Origin: Prauserella muralis
GTDB taxonomy: Bacteria; Actinomycetota; Actinomycetes; Mycobacteriales; Pseudonocardiaceae
Reading direction: 5' to 3'
DNA: 64,000 nucleotides
Assembly (NCBI RefSeq): GCF_003202285.1
Contig: NZ_MASW01000001.1
Location: 1,488,001-1,552,000, forward strand
Shown: in pieces, positions 33,442 through 41,491 of the stretch
How positions within the stretch are numbered: the stretch's first letter is position 1
How the letters are laid out: each line of letters begins with the position of its first letter
Notes under the pieces: generated by a model
Seen by the model: only the letters and a program-made list of their open reading frames with translations
What the model was told of the DNA's origin: nothing
The model's database searches: none
Program-made: the position numbers and the translations under genes

Positions 33442-34163
33442 GCGCGGCACTGGGCGCCATCTTCCGCGCCGAGCTGAAACTGCTTCTGCGCAACATCGTC
33501 GTCGCCACGACGGCGATACTGTTGCCGCTCGCGATCGCGGGCATGTTCCTCGTCTCCGGCGCGCAGGGTGATGGCGAGGCCGACTGGTCGTACCCGATGT
33601 CGCTCATGCTGGTCACGGTGTTCGGCATGTCCGGCTGCGTGACGGCCTCCGCGACGTTGTGCTACCGGCGCGACGAGCTGTACCTGAAGCGGTTGCGGTC
33701 GGGGGTGGTCTCGGACGCCACCATCCTCGCGGGCGTGCTCGCGCCGGTGGTGCTGGTGACCCTGGTGCAGGGGGTGCTGATGACGGTCCTCACGGGCATC
33801 GTCACCTCCGCCGTGCCCGACCCGTTGCCGATGCTCGTGGTGCTCGTGCTGGGCACGGTGATGAGCGTGGGGCTGGGCATGGCGGTGACGGGTTTCGCGT
33901 CGTCGGGCGAGCAGGCCCAGACCCTGGCGACGCCCGTGTTCCTCGGGCTGATCGGCAGCGCGGTCTGGGCCGGGATGAGCCTGCCGGACATCGAGGGTGT
34001 GCGGCTCGTGCTGCCCGGCGGGGCGGTGGTGGACCTGCTGCGCGTCGCCTACGACGACAGCCGCTTCACCGAACTGGTGCCCGGCGCGGCGGTGCTGGCG
34101 GCGTGGGCTGCGGTCGGGGTGCTGACGGCACGTCGCTACTTCCGCTGGGAGCCCCGCTCGTGA
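33438..34163 (+). CDS. ABC-2 type exporter permease
   Basis: 241 aa with six hydrophobic helices (e.g. VVATTAILLPLAIAGMFLVSG, LPMLVVLVLGTVMSVGLGM). It has the Tyr-Leu-Lys-Arg-Leu motif of DrrB-like permeases after helix 2 (RRDELYLKRLRSG). It would form the channel for the adjacent ATPase in efflux of a lipid or drug. Intact although its ATPase gene is frameshifted. Confidence 0.87.
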   Translation: MSAALGAIFRAELKLLLRNIVVATTAILLPLAIAGMFLVSGAQGDGEADWSYPMSLMLVTVFGMSGCVTASATLCYRRDELYLKRLRSGVVSDATILAGVLAPVVLVTLVQGVLMTVLTGIVTSAVPDPLPMLVVLVLGTVMSVGLGMAVTGFASSGEQAQTLATPVFLGLIGSAVWAGMSLPDIEGVRLVLPGGAVVDLLRVAYDDSRFTELVPGAAVLAAWAAVGVLTARRYFRWEPRS

Positions 34164-34192
34164 CTGGCAGGCCGGTTGCCCGAGGGTGCGAC

Positions 34193-34224
34193 TTGACTCC
34201 GTAGCCGGGTACAGGGTTGAGGAT
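34193..34224 (+). promoter_or_regulatory. MerR-type promoter/operator with long spacer
   Basis: TTGACTCCGTA (34193-34203) is the same start as the classic mer promoter -35 and left operator arm. TACAGG (34210-34215) is the right arm with one extra base. A plausible -10 (GAGGAT, 34219-34224) lies 20 bp after TTGACT, the stretched spacing on which MerR acts. Transcription would begin at about the first codon of the MerR gene. Confidence 0.55.
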
Positions 34225-34230
34225 GGGGAC

Positions 34231-34635
34231 ATGCGCAGCAGCGAAGTCGCCGCCCGGGCGGGGGTCCACCCGCAGACCCTGCGGTACTACGAGCGTCGCG
34301 GGCTGGTCAGCGAGCCTCCTCGGACGGCGACGGGCTACCGGGTGTACCCGGCGGCGGCCGTGAGCAGGGTGCGCTTCGTCAAACGGGCGCAGGAGCTGGG
34401 TTTCACGCTCGACGAGGTGCGCGACCTGCTGCACCTGGCCGACGGCGGGCCCGACGACTGTGACAGCGCCCGCGCTCTCGCCAGGTCCCGGCTCCGGGCG
34501 CTGGAGGCCAGGATCGCCGACCTCCACCGGATGCGGGAGTCACTGGTCGAGCTCGTGGAGACCTGCGAAAGGCCGCGCCGCGATCGGCGGTGCCCGCTGC
34601 TGGACGCGCTGCAGACCGGCCGGAAGGAGGCGTGA
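34231..34635 (+). CDS. merR: MerR-family mercury-responsive regulator
   Basis: 134 aa. HTH at residues 1-45 (EVAARAGVHPQTLRYYERRGL). Three Cys at 77, 112 and 121 have spacings (35 and 9) identical to Cys82, Cys117 and Cys126 of Tn501/Tn21 MerR, the trigonal Hg(II) site, and the following CPLLDALQ matches too. It controls the overlapping organomercury gene from the stretched-spacer promoter just upstream. Confidence 0.9.
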   Translation: MRSSEVAARAGVHPQTLRYYERRGLVSEPPRTATGYRVYPAAAVSRVRFVKRAQELGFTLDEVRDLLHLADGGPDDCDSARALARSRLRALEARIADLHRMRESLVELVETCERPRRDRRCPLLDALQTGRKEA

Positions 34636-35639
34636 TGGAGCTGCGGATCCTGCACGTACCCGACTGCCCCAACGTCGAGCTGCTGCGGCAGCGGCTGAGG
34701 CAGGCGGCGGACGACGCCGCGATCGGCGTCACCACCCGCGTCGTCACCGACCTGATCGACGCGGAGAAGGAAGGCATGACGGGATCGCCCACGTTGCTGG
34801 TCGACGGGGCCGACCCCTTCGCCGAACCCGGCAGCGCACCGAGCTTGTCCTGCCGGCTCTACCGCGACGCCGAAGGGCGGGCGTCCGGCGCTCCGTCCGT
34901 CGCCGCGCTGCGCCAGGTCGTGGCAGGCACCAGCTCAGCTGAGGGCGCGTGCTGTGCGGCCGGGGCGGACACCGACGACGCCGCGAGCGCCCTGCGCGGC
35001 GTGCGGGCCCGGGCGGCTCCCGCCGATCCCGCCGAGCGAGCCGTGCACCAGCTGATCCTGCGCTCGTTCGCCGCGCACGGCGTGGCACCGGGGCGATCCA
35101 CGCTCGCGACGGCGGCGGCGCCGTCCGGCGACCGGATCGACGACGTGCTGGCTCGCCTGCACGAGCGCGACGTCATCCGCACGGATCGGCACGGCCGGAT
35201 CCGCGCCGCGTATCCGTTCTCCGCCGTGCCCACCCGGCACCGGGTCCGGCTGGAGGGCGGCCCGGAGGTGTCCGCGATGTGCATGATCGACGCGCTCGGG
35301 ATGCCGTTCATGCTCGGCGTCGACGCCACCATCGCCACGGTGGCACCGGATACGCACGAGCCGATCACGGTGACCGTGACCGACGGCCACGTCGCCTGCG
35401 ACCCGGCTCGCACGGTGGTGTTCGTCGGCACCGAGAACGCCGCCGGGCCCTCCGCCGACGTCTGCTGCGACCATCTCAACGCCTTCCCACACCCGGATGC
35501 GGCGCGCGCCTGGGCCGCTGCCCATCCCGGCGTTGCCGGCGACATCCTCGACATCCACGGCGCCGCCCGGCTCGGTGCGCACATCTTCGGCGGGCTGCTG
35601 GATCCGGACCCGGGCACCGCGGCCGGGGCCGGCCCGTGA
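34635..35639 (+). CDS. merB: thioredoxin-like domain fused to alkylmercury lyase MerB
   Basis: 334 aa. Residues 1-100 resemble a thioredoxin-like domain (ILHVPDCPNVELL, GSPTLLVDGADPF). Residues 130-330 are MerB: YPFSAVPTRHRV, AMCMIDALGMP with Cys216 and Asp219, and VCCDHLNAF with Cys277/278, equivalent to the Cys-Asp-Cys catalytic set that breaks the C-Hg bond. The ATG overlaps the merR end. No mercuric reductase (merA) is nearby, so Hg(II) must be reduced by an enzyme elsewhere. Confidence 0.88.
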   Translation: MELRILHVPDCPNVELLRQRLRQAADDAAIGVTTRVVTDLIDAEKEGMTGSPTLLVDGADPFAEPGSAPSLSCRLYRDAEGRASGAPSVAALRQVVAGTSSAEGACCAAGADTDDAASALRGVRARAAPADPAERAVHQLILRSFAAHGVAPGRSTLATAAAPSGDRIDDVLARLHERDVIRTDRHGRIRAAYPFSAVPTRHRVRLEGGPEVSAMCMIDALGMPFMLGVDATIATVAPDTHEPITVTVTDGHVACDPARTVVFVGTENAAGPSADVCCDHLNAFPHPDAARAWAAAHPGVAGDILDIHGAARLGAHIFGGLLDPDPGTAAGAGP

Positions 35640-35941
35640 CCGCCGACGCCGGGCGAACCGGGGCCGAGCCGCTTTCTTCGGTGTGCTGGTGCTGCGGTGT
35701 GAACCGCGACGACGCCGAGCTGGTGCACCTGGGCAACCACCCTGAGGTCGGCATCTGCGTCTCCTGCGCCCGTTGGGTGCAGCGCCGCGCTCGCGCACTC
35801 GAGGACCGGCACAGCCGCGGTGTGGCCGCACACCTCCGTGCGCTGGTCGGCTCGGCCCGCGCCGCGGTCATCGCCAGGGGGTGGCACGAGCGCGGACGCC
35901 TTGGCGCGTTCCTTCGCCGGCTCGACCGGTACCTGCCCTGA
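35636..35941 (+). CDS. small Cys-rich protein in mer operon
   Basis: 101 aa from a GTG overlapping the merB stop. It has two CxxC pairs (CWCCGVN and CVSCARW) about 28 residues apart, then a basic helical tail (RARALEDRHSRG). The pairs would form a zinc ribbon or could hold Hg(II). Coupling to merB suggests a linked role, but no family is recognised. Confidence 0.7.
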   Translation: MTADAGRTGAEPLSSVCWCCGVNRDDAELVHLGNHPEVGICVSCARWVQRRARALEDRHSRGVAAHLRALVGSARAAVIARGWHERGRLGAFLRRLDRYLP

Positions 35942-35955
35942 GCGGCACCGGCTGC

Positions 35956-36555
35956 CTACCGCTCGAGAAGCGCCGTCATCTCCTGGACCTCGGGGCGCTG
36001 CCGGTCGACGATGGTCCGCGCGTACAGCGAGGCCAGGGAGTCGGCGCCCGCGCGAAGCTGCGTCTCGGCCAGCTCGACGGCGCCCTGGTGGTGCTCGATC
36101 ATCGAACGCAGCCACAGCTCGTCGAACTCCGCAGCGGTAGCCTCCTGGAGCTGCTGGAACGTCTCCTCGCTCATCAGCCGCGAGTGGTCGTGGTCGCCGC
36201 TCGCGCCGCCGCCCGGCGTCACGCTCTCGCCCCACAGCCGCAGCAGCGCCAGCAGCTGGTCCAGCTCCGGCTGCTGCGCACCCTTGATCCGCTGGGCCAG
36301 AGCCTGGATTTCCGGGCTGGGGGAGCGCTCCAGGGCAAGGTCGGCGGCGACCACCGCCTGCTCGTGGTGCGGCACCATCTGCTGGGCGAACTCGACGTCG
36401 CTGCGGTTGTGGTTGCTCTCGGCGGTGGCGGTACTGCTGGTGGCCGCGGTGGAGGACGGGGCCGGTGCCGGTGGGTCGCTTTCCGCCGAAGGGCCGCAGG
36501 CTGCTGCGAGACCGGCGATCAGGGCCAGCGAGGGGACGACGAGGTTGCTGCGCAT
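35956..36555 (-). CDS. DUF305 lipoprotein
   Basis: 199 aa. The lipobox LAAAC gives lipid-anchored Cys20, then a Ser/Thr linker. Two DUF305 repeats carry paired His: FAQQMVPHHEQAVVAADLAL and WLRSMIEHHQGAVELAETQL, with Met and His side chains likely to bind copper or another metal. Convergent with the mer genes. Possibly part of metal defence at the envelope. Confidence 0.88.
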   Translation of the reverse strand: MRSNLVVPSLALIAGLAAACGPSAESDPPAPAPSSTAATSSTATAESNHNRSDVEFAQQMVPHHEQAVVAADLALERSPSPEIQALAQRIKGAQQPELDQLLALLRLWGESVTPGGGASGDHDHSRLMSEETFQQLQEATAAEFDELWLRSMIEHHQGAVELAETQLRAGADSLASLYARTIVDRQRPEVQEMTALLER

Positions 36556-36638
36556 GAGGAAACGACGATCCTTCTGTCACGGGCGGGGCCGACGAAGCCT
36601 ACCCGCCTCCCCGTCATGGTCCACTGTGGATGTCCGGT

Positions 36639-37727
36639 TCAGATGTCGATCCCGTGGCTGCGGAGCCAGATCAGCGGGTCGATCTTGCTGCCGTCCTGGT
36701 GGACCTCGAAGTGCAGGTGCGGTCCCGTGGACTGGCCCCGGTTGCCGATGGTCGCGATCTGCTGGCCCGCCGACACCTGCTGGCCGACGGAGACCAGCGA
36801 CTCGTTGATGTGGCCGTAGACGGTGATCAGCCCGTTGCTGTGCTGGACACGCACCCACAGCCCGAAGCCGCTGGCCGGCCCGGAGTCGATCACCTCGCCC
36901 GCCATCGCCGACACGATGGGCGTGCCGATCTCGTTGGCGATGTCGATGCCGTAGTGGATCGTGCCCCAGCGGGCGCCGTAGGTGGAGGTCAGCGTGCCCT
37001 GCGCGGGCAGCACCACGCCACCGGTGCCGGTCTGGCCGCCGCCGCTGACGGTGCTGCCTGCCTGCGAGGCGAGCGCCGCTCGCTCGTCGGCGAGCCGTTC
37101 GGTCTCGGCCTTCGCCGCGTTCTGCGCTTCCTCCGCCGCCGTGTACGCCCGCTCGGCGGCCTGCTTCGCCTTCGCCGCGTCATTGCGGTTGGCGACGGCT
37201 CTGCGCAGCGCCGTCCGTGCCGTCCGCTCCAGCGTCGTCTTGCGCTCCACGGCGCGGCGCATGGTGTCCAGAACATCGAGATGCTCGGCGCCGAGGACGT
37301 TGAGCAGCGACGCGCGGTCGAGCATCTCGGTCGGGCTTTCCGCGCCGAGATACGCCGAGATGGAGCCGACCGTGGAGCCCTGCCGGAAACTGGCCGAGGT
37401 GAACCTGTCGAACTTCGTCCGCACCTCGCGCTCCCGCCGCGCCGCCTCGGCGGCCTCGGTGCGTGCGCGGGTGGCCTTCGCTTGCGCGGCCTCGGCCGCG
37501 GCCGAGGCCCGCTCGTGCCGCCGCTCGGCGTTCGTGAACGTCTCGTAGGTCGCCGCCAGCTTCGCCTGCGCGGCCCTCAGCTCGGCTTCGGCGGCCGCGA
37601 TCCGCCGCTCCAGGTCGCTCGCAGGCTGCTGGCCCGTCGCGGCCGGGCTGCCGAGCACCGTCGCGAACGTCAGCAGGACAAGCACAACAGTGGACGCGAT
37701 CCGCGCCAGGCGGCGACGCGCACCCAT
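36639..37727 (-). CDS. secreted M23 peptidase with coiled-coil region
   Basis: 362 aa from ATG 37727 (TGGAG upstream). Signal peptide with ARIASTVVLVLLTFATVLG. A long Ala/Glu/Arg coiled coil (about residues 35-220) is like NlpD/EnvC or RipA partners. The LytM domain then has HYGIDIAN (His and Asp ligands), GHINES and HLHFEVH. It cuts peptidoglycan cross-links or activates another hydrolase during growth or septation. Confidence 0.92.
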   Translation of the reverse strand: MGARRRLARIASTVVLVLLTFATVLGSPAATGQQPASDLERRIAAAEAELRAAQAKLAATYETFTNAERRHERASAAAEAAQAKATRARTEAAEAARREREVRTKFDRFTSASFRQGSTVGSISAYLGAESPTEMLDRASLLNVLGAEHLDVLDTMRRAVERKTTLERTARTALRRAVANRNDAAKAKQAAERAYTAAEEAQNAAKAETERLADERAALASQAGSTVSGGGQTGTGGVVLPAQGTLTSTYGARWGTIHYGIDIANEIGTPIVSAMAGEVIDSGPASGFGLWVRVQHSNGLITVYGHINESLVSVGQQVSAGQQIATIGNRGQSTGPHLHFEVHQDGSKIDPLIWLRSHGIDI

Positions 37728-37828
37728 GGCGGCTCCAGGAATCATTGGGCCGCACGTCGGGGGCACGTGCGACCCGGGGTCGGGGGCGCCTGCGACTATG
37801 CGTGGGCCCGCTCCCGGAATCCACCGGC

Positions 37829-37844
37829 GATGACTTACATCACA
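37829..37844 (-). promoter_or_regulatory. CRP-like site upstream of M23 peptidase gene
   Basis: GATGACTTACATCACA matches the CRP consensus TGTGA-N6-TCACA at 8 of 10 positions, about 100 bp before the start codon. Actinobacterial CRP proteins control several cell-wall hydrolase genes (e.g. rpfA), so a real site is plausible but unproven. Confidence 0.35.
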
Positions 37845-37901
37845 ACATTTGGGTCACAATACTGCAACGAGTAGGTGGCGCCTTGCGCTCCGTGTCGCGG
37901 A

Positions 37902-38231
37902 TCAACGCTGCGTGACGGCCATCTCACCGAGTTCGGACCAGTCGTCCTGGTCCACGGTGGTGCTGACGATGCGCGGTGTCTCCGCGAGGTGCTGCGGCAG
38001 TGTCCGCTGGGCCTTCCGGAAGTGCTCCGACTGCACGTGCGCGGCACCGGCGTCCCCGTCGCGGAAGGCCTCCACGAGCACGTACTCGGCCGGGTCGTCG
38101 AGGCTGCGGGACCAGTCGAACCAGAGGCACCCGGGTTCGGACCTCGTCGCCTCGGTGAACTCCCGCGCGATCTGCGGCCACTGCTCGGCGTACTCGGGCA
38201 GAACCCGGAACTTGGCGGTAATGAAGATCAT
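37902..38231 (-). CDS. antibiotic biosynthesis monooxygenase (ABM) domain protein
   Basis: 109 aa from ATG 38231 with GAGGGAG upstream. ABM fold: MIFITAKFRV, EPGCLWFDWSRS, YVLVEAFRDGDAGAAHVQSEHF. Small dimeric proteins of this type oxidise quinol-like substrates or detoxify. Substrate is unknown. Stands alone with no obvious partner. Confidence 0.88.
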   Translation of the reverse strand: MIFITAKFRVLPEYAEQWPQIAREFTEATRSEPGCLWFDWSRSLDDPAEYVLVEAFRDGDAGAAHVQSEHFRKAQRTLPQHLAETPRIVSTTVDQDDWSELGEMAVTQR

Positions 38232-38308
38232 GGTGCTCCCTCGTCGCGGCCGCGTGACGGTCGGCAGCAACGATGCCAAACCGGCCGGGCTCGCGCACGC
38301 GGTGCCGG

Positions 38309-38596
38309 CTACTCCTCGCGGTCGGGCTCCGGCCCGGTCTCGGCGGGCGCCGCCGACAGGTGCAGCCACGCCGCACCGCCCGCCGTGATCAGCCCGAGGA
38401 ACACCAGGCCGAGATCCAGCGTGTACAGGCCCACCAGAATCGCGGCCGCCGCCAGCAGATCAAGGACGATCCGCCCCACCCGCGGCCAGACCCCTCGCCG
38501 GGCCAGTGCGCTCAGGTCGTCGGCGAACGCGGGATCATCGGCCTCGAACCACTGCTCGATCCTGTCCAGTTGCTGGCGCTCGTGCGGACTCAGCAT
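38309..38596 (-). CDS. DUF3040 small membrane protein
   Basis: 95 aa. It begins MLSPHERQQLDRIEQWFEADDP, the family start, with two hydrophobic helices at about 40-58 and 62-80. Widespread in actinomycetes with unknown role. The ATG at 38596 is preferred over GTG 38599 because GGGAG then has suitable spacing. Confidence 0.83.
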   Translation of the reverse strand: MLSPHERQQLDRIEQWFEADDPAFADDLSALARRGVWPRVGRIVLDLLAAAAILVGLYTLDLGLVFLGLITAGGAAWLHLSAAPAETGPEPDREE

Positions 38597-38659
38597 CACC
38601 GCTCCCCGGCTCGCTCCTTCGGCGTCGCTTGCAGTCGCTTGCAGGGCACTTCCAGGGAC

Positions 38660-40153
38660 CTACCCGGCGGTCGGTGCCGGCAAACCGCGGCGCACAAGGG
38701 GGCCCAGCGTGGCGATGCCCTGCTCGATGTCGCCCGCCGCGCTGGCCGCGTAGCCCAGCACCAGCCCCGGGACGCCGGGCCGCTGACGGTGCCAGGACAG
38801 CGGCTGCACCTTCACGCCCTGGGCCAGCGCGGCGGCCGCAAGGCCAACATCGTCCACCCCGGCCGCGAGGGTGACCATCAGGTGCAGCCCTGCCGCGGCC
38901 CCGTGCACGGTCGCGCCCGGAAGGTGTGCCCCGATCGCCCGGATCATGGCGTCGCGCCGCCGGATGTGCCGCCTGCGCAGCAGCCGCAGCTGCCGCTCCA
39001 GCTCGCCCGAATCCATCAGCTCGGCGAGCACCAGCTGCGGCAGGGCCGCGTTGCCGAGGTCGGCGTCGCGCTTGGCCGCCACCACCGCCGCCCGATACCG
39101 CCGCGGCACGAGCAGCCAGCCGATCCGCAGCGCGGGCGCCAGCAGCTTCGACACGCTGCCCGCGTAACAGACGTGCTCGGCCAGCATCGACCGCAATGCG
39201 GGCACCGGGGGCCGGTCGTAGCGGTGCTCGGCGTCGTAGTCGTCCTCGACGATCAGCCCACCCGCCTCGGCCCACCGCATCAGGCCTCGCCGCCGCCCGC
39301 CGTCCAGCACGACCCCGGTGGGGAACTGGTGCGCAGGGGTCAGCATCACCGCGGGCAACCCGGCCAGCTCGTCGACCTGCACTCCGCCCCCGTCCACGGT
39401 CACCGGCGGCGTCGCCAGCCCCCAGTTCGCCAGGTGCCTGCGCGCGCCGAGCGAGCCCGGATCCTCCACGCCGACCGTGCTGATGCCGTCCGCGCGCAGC
39501 ACCTGCGCGAGCAGTCCGAGCGCCTGCGCCACCCCGGCGACGACCACCACCTCACCGGGTTCCACGCTGATGCCCCGGTTGCGGGCCAGCCAGGTCGCCA
39601 GCGCCCGGCGCAACGCGGGCGTACCCCGTGGATCGCCGTAGCCGAAGTCCGCGGGGGCCAGCCTGCCGAGCACCGTGCGTTCCGCCCGCAACCAGGCCGA
39701 CCGCGGAAACGCCGCCAGGTCCGGCACGCCCGGCGACAGGTCGATCCGCGCGGGCGCCGTGCGCAGCGTGTCGAACACGTCCTCGCCCGGCTCGGCGGGG
39801 AACACCTCCGCGGGCGGCGTGGGCGCGTTGCCGGGTGCAGGCGGCCGGGGGCGCACCGGCGCGGCCACCACCACCGTGCCCGCCCTGCCGCGCCCGGCGA
39901 CGTGCCCGTCCTCCGTCAGCCGCCGGTACGCGTCGGTGACCACGCTCCGCGACACGCGCAGCTCCGCCGCCAGCACCCGGCTCGGCGGGAGCCTGCTGCC
40001 CACCGGCAGCGTGCCGTCCGCGATGGCGGCGCGCAACCGCTCCGCGAGCCACCCGGTACGCCCGCCGCGTGGTGCGGCGCCGATGTCGAGCTGCAGGAAA
40101 TCCGACCCGGTCGTTATGGTCTGCTCGACCGGACGTCGTTTGGCCCTGCCCAT
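38660..40153 (-). CDS. MocR/PdxR-type GntR regulator with aminotransferase domain
   Basis: 497 aa. GntR winged helix (about residues 30-100: LAERLRAAIADGTLPVGSRL, PPSRVLAAELRVSRSVVTDAY) fused to a class I aminotransferase-like domain with the PLP-lysine segment YAGSVSKLLAPALRIGW. Such proteins sense PLP or an amino-acid-derived ligand. It is divergent from a LysE exporter gene with 28 bp between the starts, the most likely target. Confidence 0.9.
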   Translation of the reverse strand: MGRAKRRPVEQTITTGSDFLQLDIGAAPRGGRTGWLAERLRAAIADGTLPVGSRLPPSRVLAAELRVSRSVVTDAYRRLTEDGHVAGRGRAGTVVVAAPVRPRPPAPGNAPTPPAEVFPAEPGEDVFDTLRTAPARIDLSPGVPDLAAFPRSAWLRAERTVLGRLAPADFGYGDPRGTPALRRALATWLARNRGISVEPGEVVVVAGVAQALGLLAQVLRADGISTVGVEDPGSLGARRHLANWGLATPPVTVDGGGVQVDELAGLPAVMLTPAHQFPTGVVLDGGRRRGLMRWAEAGGLIVEDDYDAEHRYDRPPVPALRSMLAEHVCYAGSVSKLLAPALRIGWLLVPRRYRAAVVAAKRDADLGNAALPQLVLAELMDSGELERQLRLLRRRHIRRRDAMIRAIGAHLPGATVHGAAAGLHLMVTLAAGVDDVGLAAAALAQGVKVQPLSWHRQRPGVPGLVLGYAASAAGDIEQGIATLGPLVRRGLPAPTAG

Positions 40154-40181
40154 CGAGCCATTCTGGCAGCACAGTGGTGCG

Positions 40182-40790
40182 ATGAGCATCGCGTTCCTGC
40201 TGACCACGCTGGTGGTCGTCGCGACCCCGGGCACGGGCGTCGTCTACACCCTGTCGACCGGCGTGACACAGGGCCGCCGCGCGGGGGTCGTCGCCGCGTT
40301 CGGCTGCACGCTGGGCATCGTTCCGCACCTGCTCGCCACCATCACGGGGCTCGCGGCCCTGCTGCACACGAGCGCGCTCGCCTTCCAGGTCGTCAAGTAC
40401 CTGGGCGTGGCGTACCTGCTGTACCTGGCGGTGGCGACGCTGCGCGACCGCGAGGCCCTCACGGTCGGCAGGGAGGCGCCGCGGCGTTCCGCCGGCCGCG
40501 TGATCGCCTCCGGGGTGCTGGTCAACCTGCTCAACCCCAAGCTGACGTTGTTCTTCGTCGCGTTCCTGCCCCAGTTCGTGCCGCTCGGCGCGCCCGGCTC
40601 GCTCGGCCGCATGCTGGCCTTGAGCGGGGTGTTCATGCTGGCCACGTTCGTGGTCTTCACAGGCTACGGCCTCGCCGCCGCCGCGGTGCGCGACCGCGTG
40701 CTGACCCGGCCCCGCGTGCTGGCCTGGCTGCGGCGCGTCTTCGCGGGCACGTTCGCGGGTCTCGGGGTCACCCTCGCCGCCACCACGTGA
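40182..40790 (+). CDS. LysE/RhtB-family amino-acid exporter
   Basis: 202 aa with five to six helices. The family signature TPGTGVVYTLSTGVTQGRRAG near the N-terminus and GVLVNLLNPKLTLFFVAFLPQF in the middle are present. It exports amino acids or related compounds. Control by the divergent MocR regulator is inferred. GTGA overlap with the next gene. Confidence 0.9.
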   Translation: MSIAFLLTTLVVVATPGTGVVYTLSTGVTQGRRAGVVAAFGCTLGIVPHLLATITGLAALLHTSALAFQVVKYLGVAYLLYLAVATLRDREALTVGREAPRRSAGRVIASGVLVNLLNPKLTLFFVAFLPQFVPLGAPGSLGRMLALSGVFMLATFVVFTGYGLAAAAVRDRVLTRPRVLAWLRRVFAGTFAGLGVTLAATT

Positions 40791-41491
40791 GCACCATGCA
40801 CTTCCGGCACGCCGACGACATCTGGGCCGAGCATCCCACGCTGGTCGCCGGGGTCGCCCGCGCGGGCGGCATCACGCCGGACGGCGACGTGGACGCCGCT
40901 CTCGGCCCGTTGCACGCCGTTGCCCGGGCCCGCCTCGCCGGAGCGGCCGAGTCCGACCTGCCGGAGATCCAGGCGTGGCGGCGCACCTTCACGCGGCTCG
41001 GCCTCAAACCCACCCGGTACCGGTGCGCGGCCGAGTCGCTGCTGCGCCGGTTCCGCCGCGAGGGCACCCTGCCGCGCATCCACCCGCTCATCGACCTCGG
41101 CAACGCGCTCTCGCTGGCCTACGCCATCCCCGTCGCCGTGTTCGACCTCGATCGCGTCGCCGGGTTCCTCGAGGTCCGCCACGCCGACGGCGGCGAGCGG
41201 TACCTCACCTTCGGCGGCGAGGTCGAGCACCCGCGCCCCGGTGAGGTGATCTTCGCTGACGCCGAGGGCAGGGCCCACGCCCGGCGGTGGACCAACCGGC
41301 AGAGCGGCCACTCCGCCGTGCGCGACGGCACCCGCGAGGTGCTGGTGGTCGCCGAGGCCCTGCACGGCTCGGCCGCGAGGGACGTGCCCGCGCTGCTCAC
41401 CGCCCTCGTCGAAGGCCTCCAGCGCGCCTGGCCGGGTGCGGTGCGGACGGCCGTGCTCAGCGCCGGGGCGCCCCGCTTCCCTCCGGACTAA
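40787..41491 (+). CDS. B3/B4 (tRNA-editing-like) domain protein
   Basis: 234 aa. It resembles the B3/4 domain of phenylalanyl-tRNA synthetase: WRRTFTRLGLKPTRYRCAAE, PLIDLGNALSLAYAIPVAVFDLD, TNRQSGHSAVRDGTREVLVVAEAL. Free-standing forms may hydrolyse mischarged aminoacyl-tRNA or act on amino acids. Coupling by GTGA to the LysE exporter hints at joint handling of a toxic or non-canonical amino acid, which is inference. Confidence 0.85.
   Translation: MSTMHFRHADDIWAEHPTLVAGVARAGGITPDGDVDAALGPLHAVARARLAGAAESDLPEIQAWRRTFTRLGLKPTRYRCAAESLLRRFRREGTLPRIHPLIDLGNALSLAYAIPVAVFDLDRVAGFLEVRHADGGERYLTFGGEVEHPRPGEVIFADAEGRAHARRWTNRQSGHSAVRDGTREVLVVAEALHGSAARDVPALLTALVEGLQRAWPGAVRTAVLSAGAPRFPPD

Noticed and set aside
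32604-34163. Single fused ABC protein in the permease frame
   Set aside because: The part before 33438 is antisense-like low-quality sequence. The permease has its own ATG coupled by ATGA to the ATPase stop.
37728-37900. c-di-AMP (ydaO-type) riboswitch before the M23 peptidase gene
   Set aside because: Such riboswitches often precede these genes, but I could not find the conserved core or pairing here. Only a CRP-like site is visible.
38273-41491. Long open frame running through MocR and LysE genes as one large protein
   Set aside because: Only its last 235 codons (from GTG 40787) resemble a protein family. The rest is antisense to MocR or out of frame with LysE.
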